Source: Siniperca chuatsi (lineage: Eukaryota; Chordata; Actinopteri; Centrarchiformes; Sinipercidae). Taken from it: DNA of 64,000 nucleotides. The stretch covers positions 19,162,888 to 19,226,887 of the forward strand of contig NC_058053.1 in the NCBI RefSeq assembly GCF_020085105.1, read 5' to 3'. This document shows positions 22,717-36,289 of the stretch, in pieces (position 1 is the stretch's first letter; every line of letters starts with the position of its first letter). The position numbers and the translations under genes were made by a program. The notes beneath the pieces are model-generated. The model made no database searches, had not been told where the DNA came from, and worked only from the letters and a program-made list of their open reading frames with translations.

Positions 22717-25700
22717 GATAGAACACTCCTGGACAAATGAGGGACTACACTGTCTTATCTTGTGTGTGCATCTAAAACCCATCCAGTCAGAGTTTCTGAC
22801 ATCCTTGGGACTGTATTCACAAAACCTCTGAAGGCAACGAATAGCTCCTATAGCTAATTATTTGCAAAGCATTTCAGTAGTAGTAAAACCTTTCTCCTAG
22901 ACCTCAGACATCAGGAGTAGTTTAGAGGACCTTTAAAATCTAAAGATCCCTTCAACTGAATTTCCAATTTTAGATTACTAAAATTAGAAACAGTCCTTCA
23001 AGTGGCTACTGCCAGCAGTATGCCTCATTACCGGGTCAACGTTCAAATGAGTCCTTTGATGAGAGCAGAGCTGGTGTGTTCCCACCTAACCAACAACAGC
23101 GTAATACAAGAAATCCATACAGTAGATCTCAGCTACTTGTACAGTGGGAAAATTACCCACAGATGAACCTGGGTGATCTCAGTGATCTGTGGGTACAAGA
23201 CATGATACAAACCACAGATACCCACTCCAGACTTCACACTGTTAGGTAAACTATAAGGTTTTCCCTATAGATTTGATCCAGCTGAATGAATAAATAAAGC
23301 TGGATTACTTAGTTTAATTGGTGTTCGTGTGAACACACTGCACAATAAAAAGATGAAGACGTTTGTGAGAAATGCAGCATCAACACGCAGGTGGTTCTTG
23401 TTGGCAGCTGGTTGCCAAGTGGTCTGGCTGAACTCAAGACTCCCATGTTCTGTTGGAGAGTAGTTGCAGTTTGAGGGGCATCATGCCCCAGATCGATGTC
23501 ACTGTGGCTCATCACTCCTATCAACCCACAAAGGGGGATCTCAGTTAAAGACTTGATACAGAGCTGAAAATCGTTATTTGAGCTGGTGTTCCTCTTTTAT
23601 TTACAACACAAGTTTACAAAATGCAGGCTATTTGTTTGTGTTTAATTTGTTTGTTTGATTTCTTTTTTGAAACTGACATTATTGACCGCACAAACACCTT
23701 AATTGAAAATGTGGCAGCCATATTTGTATCTCTCATAAATGTATTTTAAAAAGTACACGAACTTGGACTTTTTCATAGTCTACAATTCCTGGAACTCATT
23801 CATGAAACACATTGTCATCTGAGACTGTGAATGCCAGAATGATCAAACACTTAAAACCATCTATTGCTGACAAGCAAGGTAATACTGTCCTCTCTAAGTA
23901 GCAAAGTTAGAAATAGTGTGATGTTGTTATACTGCTGCAAAACATCTAAGGAAGGAGATTGGGGTTGACGGTTGTTGCAACAAAGGGCGTGATTTTGACA
24001 AGAGAGACTGCTGTTCATGTCCCTCTCATCCAACAGTCAACATTGGTTTCTTTTAACCACAACACTGATGTTTTCCTAACCACAAGAAAACTCTCATATG
24101 AGTCGTCTTTTTTTTTTTGTATGAGGACGTTTCGTCCACACAGCCCTTTCTCTAAGCTTAAGCTTTCTCTGCAGATCTTTTGCAAAAGGTCAAAACACAA
24201 ATAATCTTTTTTCATTTTGAATGCTCCTGGGATTTCTAATATGACCATTTTATGAATATTTTAATTTTAAGGTTATTAAAATCTGCAAAATATGTACGTT
24301 TTACATGCGCATGCCACATTACCACCCTGTATCACAAATCCAATTATTATGGGTATAGAATTAATTTATGACACTCTCTTGAATGCATGACACTGAACCC
24401 ACAAAAAATTTCATTACAAATGAATAATGAAGTTAATTTAAAAAAAAAAAAAGATTTTTCTCTGACCTCTGTCTTGCAGGGTTAAAAACACAAACTAATC
24501 CATCACCATGCGCAATAACACTAAACAATGCCATGCAACATGACACAATACAACATATTTTATCACATGCTGGAACACAACCCAGCAGTAGGCAGTAATA
24601 AAGATCATTTGTGCCTGGCCTAAAAGCTTGCCTATCTGCTGCTTTGTTTGTTGTAAACAGGGTGACCTTGTGTTTATATACCGACCTTGTACACTGTTAC
24701 AAGAGAGACAGACAGACTATGGACCATCGTATCACAAGTGTGTGTTGTGTGTGTGCGCCGTTTACCCACATTTAGTGAGAGGTTCATAGCTAAGGTAAAC
24801 AATGAGCAAAGCTGTGTGTGTTCAAAGAGAGGTTCTGTGTGTCAATGAGTTGTTTTTATTCATTGATGAGGTTACTACACACAACTCACTATAAAACTGT
24901 AATTCTAATGCCAAATACCATCTTTGAACAAGGACAGGGGTTTTGATGCCCCCACCATATATGACCACCTGATATCACTGAAGTTTCTATTAACGTAATG
25001 AGGGAATGTTGTTGATTAACGTATCTGGCAAGTTGCTAAAATGTCGATACTGAACACATCAATAAAATGTTCACCGACACCGTATTTCATTTGTTTTCCA
25101 CCCATATATCCGATACTGGGAGAATCAGCGATCCTGCTTTTGATTTCAAAGGTCGAAATCTCATTTCGATCATTTTTGATTCAGAATCAAAACAGTGACA
25201 CCTCTATGTCTAACTGTATTCCACCAACACCTAAAAACTGACTTAGAGAGTAACTTGATACCTCCTAAAATCTTGTTTTTGCTGACCTTCAGTGGTTTAA
25301 CTTATCACCTTGCTGTAGTAATGCACAGGTGTACTCCAGGAGTTGGATGTGTTTACAAGTGCAATAAGCCTGTGAAGTAAAACAGGCTTGAAACTTTCAG
25401 CCTGGTATTAAGTTAATCTTCAAATGATGTGTCTGCTGATATTCTCAGTTTTTCTTCTTGTCAACCAATCCCATTAAAAGACCAAAACCAACAGTTATAT
25501 GATCCTACTAACAATTATTGTCTGCGTATATAAAGCATGTTATAGCTTATTCCTCTTTGCCATAGACCTCCATTGTTGTCCAAAAACGATTAAAAAAAGC
25601 ACAATGAGCCTAAGCACTAGGTGACATGTTCCTTCATTACATGGCCACTGTAGTTTATTTTGAATCCCACCTACACCATCCTGCTGCCATACTCACAAGA

Positions 25701-28284
25701 ACAAAAATGTGTATTAATCCACAGCTGAACATAGTCCCCAACAAATGCACCATTTGTTTGTGTTTTAGTAAGGTTTGCTAAAATCTACAGTGCCCAGCTG
25801 GATTAGGAAATTACTTGGCCTTTAAAAAAAAATTAAACTATGTATTTGTGAGCCATTTTTAAAGATTTATGTCTTAGGAGGAACCAGTGGGTGTTTGTGA
25901 GTAGGACAGGGAAGTCTGAAAGTGTTGAGAGGTGGACCAACACTTGTCCTGGTGTTTTCATGGGATTTGTTGATACTATGAAAAGAGACAAGATGCGATT
26001 AATCAAAATTGAGAAAATCAGGTATGATTTATAAGGCTTGAGTGAACAGTGTGGCAGCTGTTGATAGCTTATGTGAAGAAAATTAGTTCCATTCTCTTTC
26101 CTCTTTGGAGGTGTGATTCAATATTTCTTGTTAAAATATGAATGGGCGGTGGTGGTGAGTATGGGTTATGACTAATAATCGGGTAGCCTATAGTCGGAAT
26201 GGTTCACTTAACTAAATTGTTCTGATATACCTTAATGTGGACTAGTTGTGTTGCCACACCCAGGTCCTTTTTTAATCCTTTGGTTTTTATTTTCCTACTT
26301 ATGTTTGTGTCTGTTAATCTTTTTTGTCTTTAAGCATTTTGTTTTTCGTATTGATTTCAGTTTGAACTTTTTTTATAACTGCATTCTTATCTCTTTTGTA
26401 TCGTTTGATTTACAAAATAAAATCAAGACTAAGTAAAAACACAACAACAAATAACCTGTAGATTTTACCTTGCATTCATCACATCTAAAGCAAACTTGTC
26501 TTCTTTCTTCCTCTCTAACACACAAACACACGCACTTTCACTCTGCTGTGAGTTGGTGACATGAGTCCTTGGAAAGTGCAGTATTCAATTTGTAACTATT
26601 ATGGAGACAAGGACACAGTCTTTTATGTGAGCAGCCACAGAGAGAAAATGGAGGCAGTCACTATAGCAACCGCCAGAAGAGCACCCAGCAAATCAACAAA
26701 CAATGCAGTACAAGACTTTTTCCAGGGGAGCCATTTAGTGCAAAGCCTTGAATCATACAAAGTTGCCCTCTTAAGTTTCTGAGACCTGTCTTGGAGTGTC
26801 TGTGGGTGTCCAAGCCCCAAGTATTTGGTATTGTGTTTCTCCACACTTGTCTTTCAAGGCCGGCTTGGTTGAATGTGCCAAAGAGCTGTCTCCTTGGGTC
26901 ACGGCAACCTAAAAATTTAATTTCTGTGATCAGCATTCAGGAAATGCTTACTGCTGCAAAAGCACATAAAACAACAATACTCACTTATTGAAAACATTTT
27001 ATGTATTTACTTGAGCAAATATCACATATTAAATAGTTTCAAAGTATTAGGCCTAGTTGTAATGATAGATTAAACAGAGATACAAAATAAGTTCCTTTTT
27101 CCTTCTGTCAATTCAGCTGAGAAGTTCTAGTGGATGTTAGGAGCAAAGTTGAGACAATTGAACTTGTTTTTTTAAATGGGAATTTTGGAAAGTTTTTATG
27201 AAACCTACCATCATCAAACACTGAAAACCTAAAGCACTGGACTTTACTTTTAATGGTACTTTACTCAGTCTTTCCTTCCCACTTTAAATGCCTGCATGTG
27301 CTCTGCTCTCACTTTCCCATGCCCCTTGTCTGAGTAAGTCGTGTCTTTCGTACTGACCTTGTTCTAAATTTCATCACTAGACACAAAGCTGCAGACTGGC
27401 TGATGCTGTCTGACTGACTGACTGGGTGTCACAGCAATTAGTTTAAGAGGTGCAGATCACAGATAGACAAGCATGTGTGTGTGTGTGTGCGCGCACATAC
27501 ACAATTATTTTATTTTGTTTAAAAACATGTAAACTCTTTTTTGGTTTGTGTCTGCTGATATTTCAGAGCAGACCAGTCATTGGCAGAAGGGAGTTGGAGG
27601 AAGGTAGAGAGAATTGTGTTTTCTCTGCTAAATTGTAAAAATAAACTCTTGCAACAGAATAGTTTAGTAAATTTTGCCAATATAACCAAGTTGAGTCTTG
27701 GGTAGAACTCATATTTGTAATTCTGAAATATGAGGGTTTACTAACTGTAGACAAACACAAAACAGGTTGCTGTGTTTTGTGGGAAGTGTGCTCACATCCT
27801 TAAAGTTATGTGATAAGGCTTTGAGAAGGCCTCCCCATGCTGAGCCATTTTAAACTGGGCTTGGGACCAGCAGGCACTGGGCCAGAGAAAGAGTCTGCTG
27901 TATGTCAGAAAGCTAAGAACAAACTGGACCTGTGAAGCTGATACCTTGATTGTGTCTACATAATTTGATGGCATAGCTTCTACGGAACAAAAGATTTTTG
28001 ATGATTAGTTCAGTATAGAGTACATGTTTTTCATCTTAAAGCCAAACATTCAACACCAAATTTCTGCACATTTCATTAAAGTATTGTTAACAGTTTTACT
28101 CTTTTATTTCCCTTTAGAGTTATAATCATTAAGATTTCATGAAATCAAACCCCATTTTTTGATACTATTTATGGTCTGCATTATTTCTGCAAAAGCCATT
28201 TAATGAATTTACATTTGGTATTTATCTCTCTATATAGAGAATCGAAGTCATGACGTCACGTTCGGGTTAGCCTCAGTTCCACTC

Positions 28285-28680
28285 AGTTTTGGGCAAGTTA
28301 CTCAAATTTAGTAATTATTTACAGTTACTAATTACTTCTCTCAAAAGTAATTGAATTACTTTATCAATTACTGCATATAAAAGTAACTTTTGCATTGCTT
28401 TGTCTGCTTCAATTCTCTTATTAATGCACACATAGCTATATTATTTTAGTGACAACTGTCAAATTATATCATTTTACCCATTATCACTGATAGGAGTTAA
28501 TACTCCAAACAACAACCAAAGAGCAGCAACGACTAGAGTGCTACCTGTAAGCTATACTTGCTTCCCTACAGTGCCAACAGTGTGCAACAATAGCTAACGT
28601 TAGCTTAAAAATGGGGTCCACTAACATCAACAAACGACCGGCACCCACCCATGACAGTTACAGTAGCTTGGAAAATAGTG
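28285..28680. mobile_element. hAT-like non-autonomous remnant
   Basis: Begins TTTTGGGCAAGTTACTCAAA and continues with AGTTACTAATTACTTCTCTC and AGTAATTGAATTACTTTATC, a pattern widespread in fish genomes. The right end is not clear; I place it near the sequence AGTGATATGGGGCAC at about 28676, which recurs at about 62619. Confidence 0.45.
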
Positions 28681-28977
28681 ATATGGGGCACTAAATTTGA
28701 TGCGCCAGAATGGGCACCAGAACTGGAGCCAGGCTAGCTGAGAACAGAACGGGGCACAGCAGCCTCCCAGTGAACACTGCCAGACCAAGACAGAACAGAG
28801 CCTCCAAGACCGACGGAGGCCAGTCTGATAGCAGGGAATACACTTTTCTTGCCGGGTCGTCGTCCCCGGAGTCAGAGTCCTGGTCGGAGCCGCTGTAAAT
28901 CACCTTGGTACTTATTCCCTGTCGTCAAACTGGCCTCCGTCAGTCTCGGGGGCTGTGTTCGGTCCTGGTTTGGCCTT

Positions 28978-29045
28978 GATGCCCAAGATGCAAACTCAGT
29001 GATGCCCAAGATGCACACTCACGCTTGGCCGATGCCCAAGATGCA
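28978..29045. repeat. Three spaced copies of a 15-mer
   Basis: GATGCCCAAGATGCA occurs exactly at 28978-28992, 29001-29015 and 29031-29045, separated by unlike spacers. It lies beside a GC-rich stretch whose minus strand reads as an acidic SGSDQDSDSGDDD peptide, possibly transposase-derived. Confidence 0.7.
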
Positions 29046-30931
29046 TGCAACAGAACGCTGACTGCAGTTCACTGAACAGCCATCGGTGTCATGAATAACA
29101 AGGATTTTCTGAAAACTCCACGCAGTACCTTTAAGTAGCTTTCAGTGTTCTTTTTATTTGCCTGATGTTATTTAATTGTAGTGCTAAAATGTTTTATCTG
29201 TTTTTCCCATATAAATCATTTTGTAACTTTGATTTGAAAGTTGGTGAATAAAAAACATTACTGTATTATATCATATACAGCATATTCGGTATCAAGGGAA
29301 ATATTCAAACGAAATACTCCATGTTTTTGTCATGTCATGTGCCTCATTTTTTACACATTTCCCCAAAATGTAGCCTGAAATATTTGTTATCTTTGGACAC
29401 TTTTGGATCTGCACTGTAAATTTCTTTTGGTCTAAACAATATTTGGCTGTACATCATCAGCTGGAGGTCAGTGTGGTTTAATATATAAAAGAAATATTAA
29501 GACATTTTATTTGCTCTGCTCTGGGAAAATGGTGGAGAGCTACTTAAGTAAATCTTGTACAAATTTGATAAAAATCAACAAAGGAAGAAAAGGAGGACTT
29601 CAGAGCAACACAGAGTGACCGAGCACTGTAGCTGTCTTTTCAACTCTGTGCTTTTGCAACAAGACATAATGTAATCTCTCCTTGAGATGGAAGGATTTTT
29701 ATAACCTGCGCTGTCTGGGCCTTGAGCAGGAGAACAGACAGGCTGGGTGAAGGCTGTTTATCCCGCGGTGTCCTTGATATAAACATGTGAAAAATCTCTC
29801 TGTTTTCTCTCTCAGCTAAACCAATACAAAGACATTCGGCCTCTGAACAATGTTGTAGCACTACCACAAAAGTTTTTCATCCTGCCTCCATTCACAACCG
29901 TGTCCTTGAACGCAACAGAGCAGGGGACACTGAGGTCCTGCTTACTGCTATTTCATGAATGTGGCCATGCAGTTAATGCCATCCTTTCTCCACACCAAAG
30001 ACAACCTTCTATGAAGACCCTTGTGTGAGTGTTTTGGTATTTGTTAGGTGGCTGCACCGGAACTGCCTGAACATGCCCAACATGTATAGTAAGTAAGGAC
30101 CTCTGCTCAAAACTTTTGCATTATTCTCACGGTTTTTCTCATTCTGACAATGTATTTGCTTGTCTGTTTTTTTCCCCAGGTTAAACTCCTCTGTAATCCC
30201 CTCTGATTTCTGCAGAGCCCCCTCCCTCCCTCTCAATTCAATGGGGCATTATTGGCATGGGAAACAAATTTTAACATTGCCAAAGCAAATGTGAATTAAA
30301 AAAACATATACATAATTAGAAGAAATGTGCTATTAAAATGTATACTGTCAGGTAGCAGCCAACCCTAACCTGTGATCCCTCTTAGGAGCAATTAAGATAA
30401 ACCTCTACTTCATCTGCTTTATCAGTCTCTCATTCACTGACCTCCACTCCTCCCTTCCTTCAAACCCCCCCCCCCAAATCCTCCTTCAGTGACAGAGGCA
30501 AGGAGAGCACTGAGTCATGACATCATAATTCACCAGCTCCTGTTTTCACGGTTAAATCAATATCAGTGTGTCCGAGTCAAGGTTGGAGGCTGGCCTTCAC
30601 AGCTCAGCTCTTCCTACTTCTTTCTCATAGAAAATCATATAAATTGTCCCTAAAATAATTAAGCCTTCAGATCCGTCGCTGGCCTATATTTTTTACCTTC
30701 CTGTCTGATAAACAGCACTGCCAGACTGAAGGTAATGCTGAGAATATAACTGGGCTCTGATTCCATGTCTGTCTCTTTCTTCCTTTTTACCTGATCTCTC
30801 TCAAAATCTGTTTAATTAACCAGGCCTATTGACTGTTGCTTTTTTACCTTTGATGTGGATAGACTACATTGTGCCACCAGGGTTAGTCACATATTTGGTG
30901 CTTTATTTGAACCTTTCACATGTGAACAAAA

Positions 30932-30960
30932 GATAGATAGATAGATACATAGATAGAGTG

Positions 30961-31047
<87 letters not shown>
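30932..31047. repeat. (GATA)n and (AG)n tract at NR0B1 promoter
   Basis: A short GATA run is followed by about 80 bases of interrupted AG repeat ending some 75 bases before the NR0B1 TATA-like box. Such purine-rich tracts can exclude nucleosomes; a role here is inferred. Confidence 0.8.
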
Positions 31048-31049
<2 letters not shown>

Positions 31050-31123
31050 GTGCCTGAGCATGGGGAGGCGGAATATGTAGAGTCTGAACAAGCCCTCAAA
31101 ACGCGAGGAAAGACGGGAGCTGA

Positions 31124-31129
31124 TATAAA
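31124..31129 (+). promoter_or_regulatory. TATA-like box of NR0B1
   Basis: TATAAA within GCTGATATAAACGTGC, 128 bases before the start codon, predicting transcription from about 31155 at the left edge of a GC-rich, CpG-dense stretch that covers exon 1. Confidence 0.5.
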
Positions 31130-31256
31130 CGTGCTGCCCTTCACTCGGGGCTATCAGGGGCTAAGAAAACAGCGCTACCTCTGTCACTGACCTCCGGCGC
31201 TTCAAAGAGACAGCAGGACGCACAGAGCTCCGGCCCATGTAGAGCGGCCAGCGGCC

Positions 31257-32519
31257 ATGGCCACGCTGGAGGGCTGCCGCTGTCGGGGTGCCAGCGGCCG
31301 AAACAACAACAATAACAGCATCCTCTACAGCATTTTGAAGAGTGACAGCCTTGCGGCCGCCGAGGAGCAACAAGAACAACAACAAACACTGCAACACTTT
31401 CCCCACAAGACCTTCTCCACCGCCGCCCCAGCCTCGCTGCAGGAGCTCCGGCAGCAGGCTTGCTCCTGCGGCTCGACGCGGCGCCGCGGTATCCTCCGCT
31501 CCCCGCAGGTGACGTGCAAAGCCGCCTCGGCAGTTCTGGTGAAGACGCTGCGGTTCGTGAAGAACGTCCCCTGTTTTCGTGAGCTGCCGGAGGACGACCA
31601 GCTGATGTTGATCCGGAGCGGCTGGGCGCCTCTGCTCGTGCTGGGACTCGCTCAAGACGGGGTGGACTTTGAGACCACGGAGACCGTGGAGCCCAGCATG
31701 CTGCAGCGCATCCTCACGGGTTTACCGGACAGGCAGAGCGAGGTGCTGGCCGGCCAGAACAGGGGGGAAACCGGGGTCTCTGTCCCGGATATCGAAGCAA
31801 TCAAAGCCTTTCTGAAGAAGTGCTGGAGTGTAGATATCAGTACGAAGGAGTATGCATATCTGAAAGGAGCTGTGCTGTTCAACCCAGGTAGGTGTTTAAA
31901 AACCTGTGCATCAGTTATTTTGGTGGCACAAAACTTGTAAGTAGGCCTACAGACTGTAAGGCTAGGTTTATTATACGCTTACTGATCAGCTATTATTTGT
32001 GTTAGAAGTTTGGTTTATTTGGAAATTATTGACTTAATATTTATGGAGAATAAGCATTTTGTGCATTTACTAACCTGTGTATCACTTCAATGACACGGAG
32101 TAACCTGTGCCATTAATCTACTTAATTAATCAAGTCAAGCTGACTTTGGGATCGTATTTACAGCACGTTTGTACTGCACCCGTACTGAACTTTTTCCACT
32201 CATCTCACCTTCATCTTCTTTTACATGTCATTCTCGCGCCTCTCGTCGCTTTCCCCCAGATGTGGAGGGTTTGCGCTGTCACCACTACATCCAGTCTCTG
32301 CGTCGGGAGGCGCACCAGGCTCTGAACGAGCACGTCAGACTGATCCACCGTGAGGACAAGACGCGGTTTGCCAAACTGCTCATAGCTCTGTCCATGCTGA
32401 GGGCCATCAGCCCGCCGGTGGTCGCTCAACTCTTCTTCAGACCCGTTATAGGGACCGTCAGCATCGAGGAGGTGCTCATGGAGATGTTCTACGGGAAGTC
32501 ACAGTCCCCAGTGGACTGA
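31257..32519 (+). CDS. NR0B1: Nuclear receptor NR0B1 (DAX1)
   Basis: Orphan nuclear receptor lacking a DNA-binding domain; in vertebrates it represses NR5A1-driven steroidogenic and gonadal genes through its ligand-binding-like domain. Two coding exons, 31257-31887 and 32260-32519, joined by GT-AG in phase 1 (NP|D VEG), give 296 residues. The single intron lies at the same site as in human NR0B1. Start context GCGGCCATGG is strong. The N-terminus is short: instead of the 3.5 mammalian repeats there is one MEGCRC-like opening ([11 protein letters not shown]), an asparagine run, and one LYSIL (residues 23-27), the LxxLL-type motif that binds NR5A partners. LBD blocks are [33 protein letters not shown] and [15 protein letters not shown]; the AF-2 helix is EVLMEMF (281-287). 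Confidence 0.96.
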
Positions 32520-32671
32520 GGTGAATTCAGCAGATTCAGCTGCCAGATGGACTGGGATGCTCCAGGCTCTTGTTGGGTAGGAGGTGAGGGCAGATGAAGA
32601 GGATATTAGGGACTGAGTTTACAACTACTGTATGTGGGACATCTGCAAGGACTGTGAAATGACCAACACAG

Positions 32672-32675
<4 letters not shown>

Positions 32676-32719
<44 letters not shown>
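32676..32719. repeat. (GT)n in NR0B1 3'UTR
   Basis: About 22 GT units between the NR0B1 stop codon and its poly(A) signal, so probably transcribed. Confidence 0.95.
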
Positions 32720-32720
<1 letters not shown>

Positions 32721-32767
32721 AAAATGAGAGAAAGAAAGAGTGTGTTGAGGGCAAGAGATGTTAGAGG

Positions 32768-32773
32768 AATAAA
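32768..32773 (+). terminator. Poly(A) signal of NR0B1
   Basis: AATAAA about 250 bases after the stop; another AATAAA follows at about 32812. Confidence 0.5.
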
Positions 32774-32874
32774 ACAAAGCAGCTGCTGGAATTCATAACT
32801 TATTTGTTTTTAAATAAACTATTTTTCTATAATAAAAAATACTCTCAGAACATTTTTTTAACTGTTGTTGTGCC

Positions 32875-32876
<2 letters not shown>

Positions 32877-32914
<38 letters not shown>
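32877..32914. repeat. (GT)n microsatellite
   Basis: About 19 GT units downstream of NR0B1. Confidence 0.95.
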
Positions 32915-32915
<1 letters not shown>

Positions 32916-33310
32916 TATCAGCTCTGTCATTACTGACACACTTTTCACTGGGGCTAGTGTGAAATCAGTCCTGGACAGAATCTTAGGAGATAACATGTCT
33001 CAGTATGTAAGCAATGATAACTACAGTGTACTTATAAATCTGATGTATGTCACCTTGAAAAGTCACATTGATTCATACTAAGTTATTGATAAAGGTTTAT
33101 TATATCAGCTATATACTAAGAGGAGTCTCAGAAGGCTACAGTTTAGTTACTCACTGTCCAGTACAGCAGGTAAGGTGGAGGGTTTAACAGCAGCACTTTA
33201 CAGCACTTTTACTAAATGCTGGTGAAATGCCACGTTAGACCACCAGAGTGCAACAGTATACCACTTGCAGCAGTTGTGCTGTGCAACAACATACATCACC
33301 CTCCCCATCC

Positions 33311-33311
<1 letters not shown>

Positions 33312-33376
<65 letters not shown>
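33312..33376. repeat. (CA)n microsatellite
   Basis: About 32 CA units, the longest dinucleotide run in the window. Confidence 0.95.
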
Positions 33377-33384
<8 letters not shown>

Positions 33385-33528
33385 ACTGGTGTAGTAAAAG
33401 TGCCTCAGGTAATGTTCTACCTGTCCCTCCAACTCTGGCCATTACAGTGTGGAATTTTGTGGATGCGGACTAAAATGCCCCAGGCAGAAAGTATCTAGAG
33501 GAAGGATGGAGGACTGGTGGCCCGCTAG

Positions 33529-33580
33529 AAAAAAAAAAATCCTCCTTCAGAGGAAAAAAAAAAAAATCCTCCTTCAGAGG
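33529..33580. repeat. Tandem duplication with A tracts
   Basis: Two adjacent copies of an A tract followed by TCCTCCTTCAGAGG, differing only in A-tract length. Confidence 0.85.
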
Positions 33581-33949
33581 AAAAGCATCTGGAGACCGCA
33601 GATAAAAGGGAAAAACAGATATTGTAGGCTTATGGCATCATCATACAGCATTAGTTTGATTAATTTAATTAATTCTATAGAGATCTACGTGATGAAACAC
33701 TGCACATCATAAGTGTTTGCCTTGGACAAAGGGGCAAAGATTTCCTGTTGTTACAGTACATACGGTATGACCAAATGAGTCCCTGGACACCCGATTTGCG
33801 CTTCCAGCATCCATACTGCTTAGTCACTGTTCAGAGGCCAGATGGCCTGTACCTGTGCTCAGTCCCTGCTGCTTTGTTTTGCCCCACTCTTGACAAAATA
33901 TTCTTTCCAGAAGGTTACTATTTTACATAGGTGTCATATGTTATACACT

Positions 33950-34745
33950 GGGGGACATGTCCCCACCACTTTTTGAAATAGCTGATTTTGTCCTCATCAC
34001 TTTTTAAAAGCATATTTTGTTTTAAATAAAAAAAATCTAATCAATGATTTGAGTTTGTTTTAAAATTAATATGGATAAATAAATAGAAATAATCTAATCC
34101 ATGCTCCAGTTTAATTAATGTTCTCTCACATAGATATTTAAACCTTTGAATGAGTCATGATTGGTTGAACTTGACTCATGAACTCTTGTGAACGCTCAAA
34201 TGTTAGAAAAGTATGTTGCATTGAAACAACAAGGCAGGTTAACTTAACATCTAAAAAGGTAAGCTTGATTTATTATCTTTAGCTAACGTTGTTAACATTA
34301 TTCCTTCAGTTGTTTCTATTTTGTCATATTTTAGGGCAGTGATATTGGATGTTGTTATGGCAGGGCTGACTGACATGCACTGGTGCTTTTTACGGTAGAT
34401 GTGATTTTGGCATTGTTCGAATGACATGGTGTTGTAGCTGTGGGTGTGATTGATGACTGTTATGGTCGTGTTTGTTGTGCGGTCGACGTTGTGCATTTTA
34501 TGCTGAGTATTTTCGTATTGTCGACTCTGTAGTAGCCTAGGCTATGCCCTTTTGATGGGCCGTTATACTATTTTACTGTTTTTTTGCAGACCCGCCGTAA
34601 TTATCTACTCTGACCTCATACTGATCCCCCCCATTACATTTCCTAAAAATCGCATATGAAGACGGTTAGAAAATGTTTTTTCTTATGTCCCACCACTTTT
34701 CAACACAAAACGATGCCCTTGCTATTTTACATTTAGACACGCCCT
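33950..34745. mobile_element. Probable interspersed repeat
   Basis: GGGGGACATGTCCCCACCAC near the left end and ATGTCCCACCACTTTTCAAC near the right end mark a fish repeat I have seen in teleost introns. No coding potential; boundaries and class uncertain. Confidence 0.35.
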
Positions 34746-36289
34746 GCTCTGCTAATTTTTGGATTATACCCTAACCCAAATAAAGCAAAGGAAGTGAAAA
34801 TTAGTTAGAAAGAGATGGACAGAGAGACATACATCTCGTCTGCTGGGAAGAAAAGTAGAGAAAAAAATCGCTCTCAGTCAGACAGCCACTGGACCATGAA
34901 ATGACCTCTTGTTCCTGAGTAAACCTTAAAATTGGGAGCATTGCCGTCAGCGGCTGTGCAACTGCATATGGAAGCTGACTGGGTGTGTGAGCTGTGAGTA
35001 GAGGCGGCTGAGAGAGCAGGGCGGGAGGTGATATAGTGTTCAAAAGTTACAAAGCAGGAGGGTTTCAGCAAGCAACAGCCTTATTAAACTGCTCTTTGAT
35101 GTAGAGTTAAAATTACTGATGAGATCAAAAAGGTATCACCAGCCACATTTCTGTGCCTGATGGAGGTGTTTGACAGGTCTTATTGAGTATAGCTTGTTAC
35201 AAATGATGTATATTTATTGTGAACTCACAAGTTTGGTAGCCTTATCTGCTAGAGCATCTGCTGTTCGGTGGTTATGACAGATTAAAAATCAAAATGAACT
35301 AATAAAAAAGGAGACAAATGGATTTTCCACTAATTTTATCAAATTGCAGTTTAGGTTCTCAACAAAAACTCAATGAAAAGATTTTACAAGAGCAATAATG
35401 TTTTCAAGTGTGCCCAAAATAGCAATGACATTGCCTCTGTGTTTACTCCTATTCAGCAGAGAATAACCACATGCAATCTCAATAGATTGCCACTGAAAGG
35501 AAGGAGCTGAAGACAATAAGCAGGGCCACCAAAAACATACCAATTGGACGTTCATGTGAGGCCATCACTGATAACTCTCACACACCTCCCGGTGGTCTGA
35601 TAAGGCACTGCAGGAAAAGACAAAAATGACAACAACAAACAGACACAGCCACCCCTGCACATATGCCACTGAGGACTTTGCTCTGAAGATATGCTTATTT
35701 CTGCCTATCTCCTCTTCATGTTCCCTCTCGATGGGGCCTATTTTCTCTCTAAAGTCCTTAATTGCTCTGGGTAATAGAGTTTATTAATGCCTCCAACTGT
35801 TGGCATCTTTTTTTAAAGAACCAAAGCCAAAGTAAATTCCAGTGGTTGTGGTTGATTTATGTTTTCATTCATACCTGTTTTCTTCTTTGTGTTCGCATAA
35901 TCTGAAACCATCTGAGCATTACAGCTCCTTTTGTGCACCCTGGCACCAACAAAAATGTCCACAGCCTGTCATTTATGGTGGCAAACTGTTTTTCACTCCC
36001 TTTCTCCCTTCCTCTGCTTTTATCTGTGTCCCTGTCTCTTCCCTCTGCCCTAGTTTCTCTTTTTCTCTGTTCTCTCCTGGGATTGACAGAGAGTCAGTAA
36101 ATCTGCTTTTTGTTTCTTTGTTTACCAGCATTCAATCACAAACACCCCAAGTAGGTAGTGTGAATCCCCAGGAGATGGCACTGTTTGGCAGCACTCAACC
36201 ACCATAGGGTTTGTGTTGCCAAGCATAAGTCAGTCATCAAATGAGACTCCTTGGCTTTAAGCCAAAATGTGTGTTATATCAGCATTTTT

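Larger units (their letters stand above)
15720..30930. other. TASL-NR0B1 intergenic region
   Basis: About 15 kb with no recognisable exon. It contains microsatellites, a repeat family sharing AAAGTCCCCCTCCAC (about 15990 and 21340), the inverted-repeat element at 22243-22716, a hAT-like remnant starting near 28285, and short GC-richer unique stretches (16750-16990, 18060-18260, 20930-21100) that look like possible enhancers. Repeat content is read directly; enhancer status is a guess from composition. Confidence 0.5.

Noticed and set aside
22129..22782. Two frames ending in the same EKVSVVVIWTLFSES peptide
   Set aside because: They are the two inverted arms read on opposite strands; the peptide follows from repeat identity, not a gene pair.
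28251..28258. TGACGTCA upstream of NR0B1 as a CRE
   Set aside because: The motif is present but lies nearly 3 kb from the promoter beside a repeat, so I do not call it functional.
28691..28903. Acidic SGSDQDSDSGDDD frame as a transposase gene
   Set aside because: Only about 70 residues, no catalytic motif, inside a repeat-rich stretch; at best a relic.
30887..31144. Serine/leucine repeat protein frame
   Set aside because: It is the translation of the AG/CT microsatellite.
31161..31655. Minus-strand frame across NR0B1 exon 1
   Set aside because: GC-rich coding DNA leaves antisense frames open by chance; NR0B1 on the plus strand explains the region.
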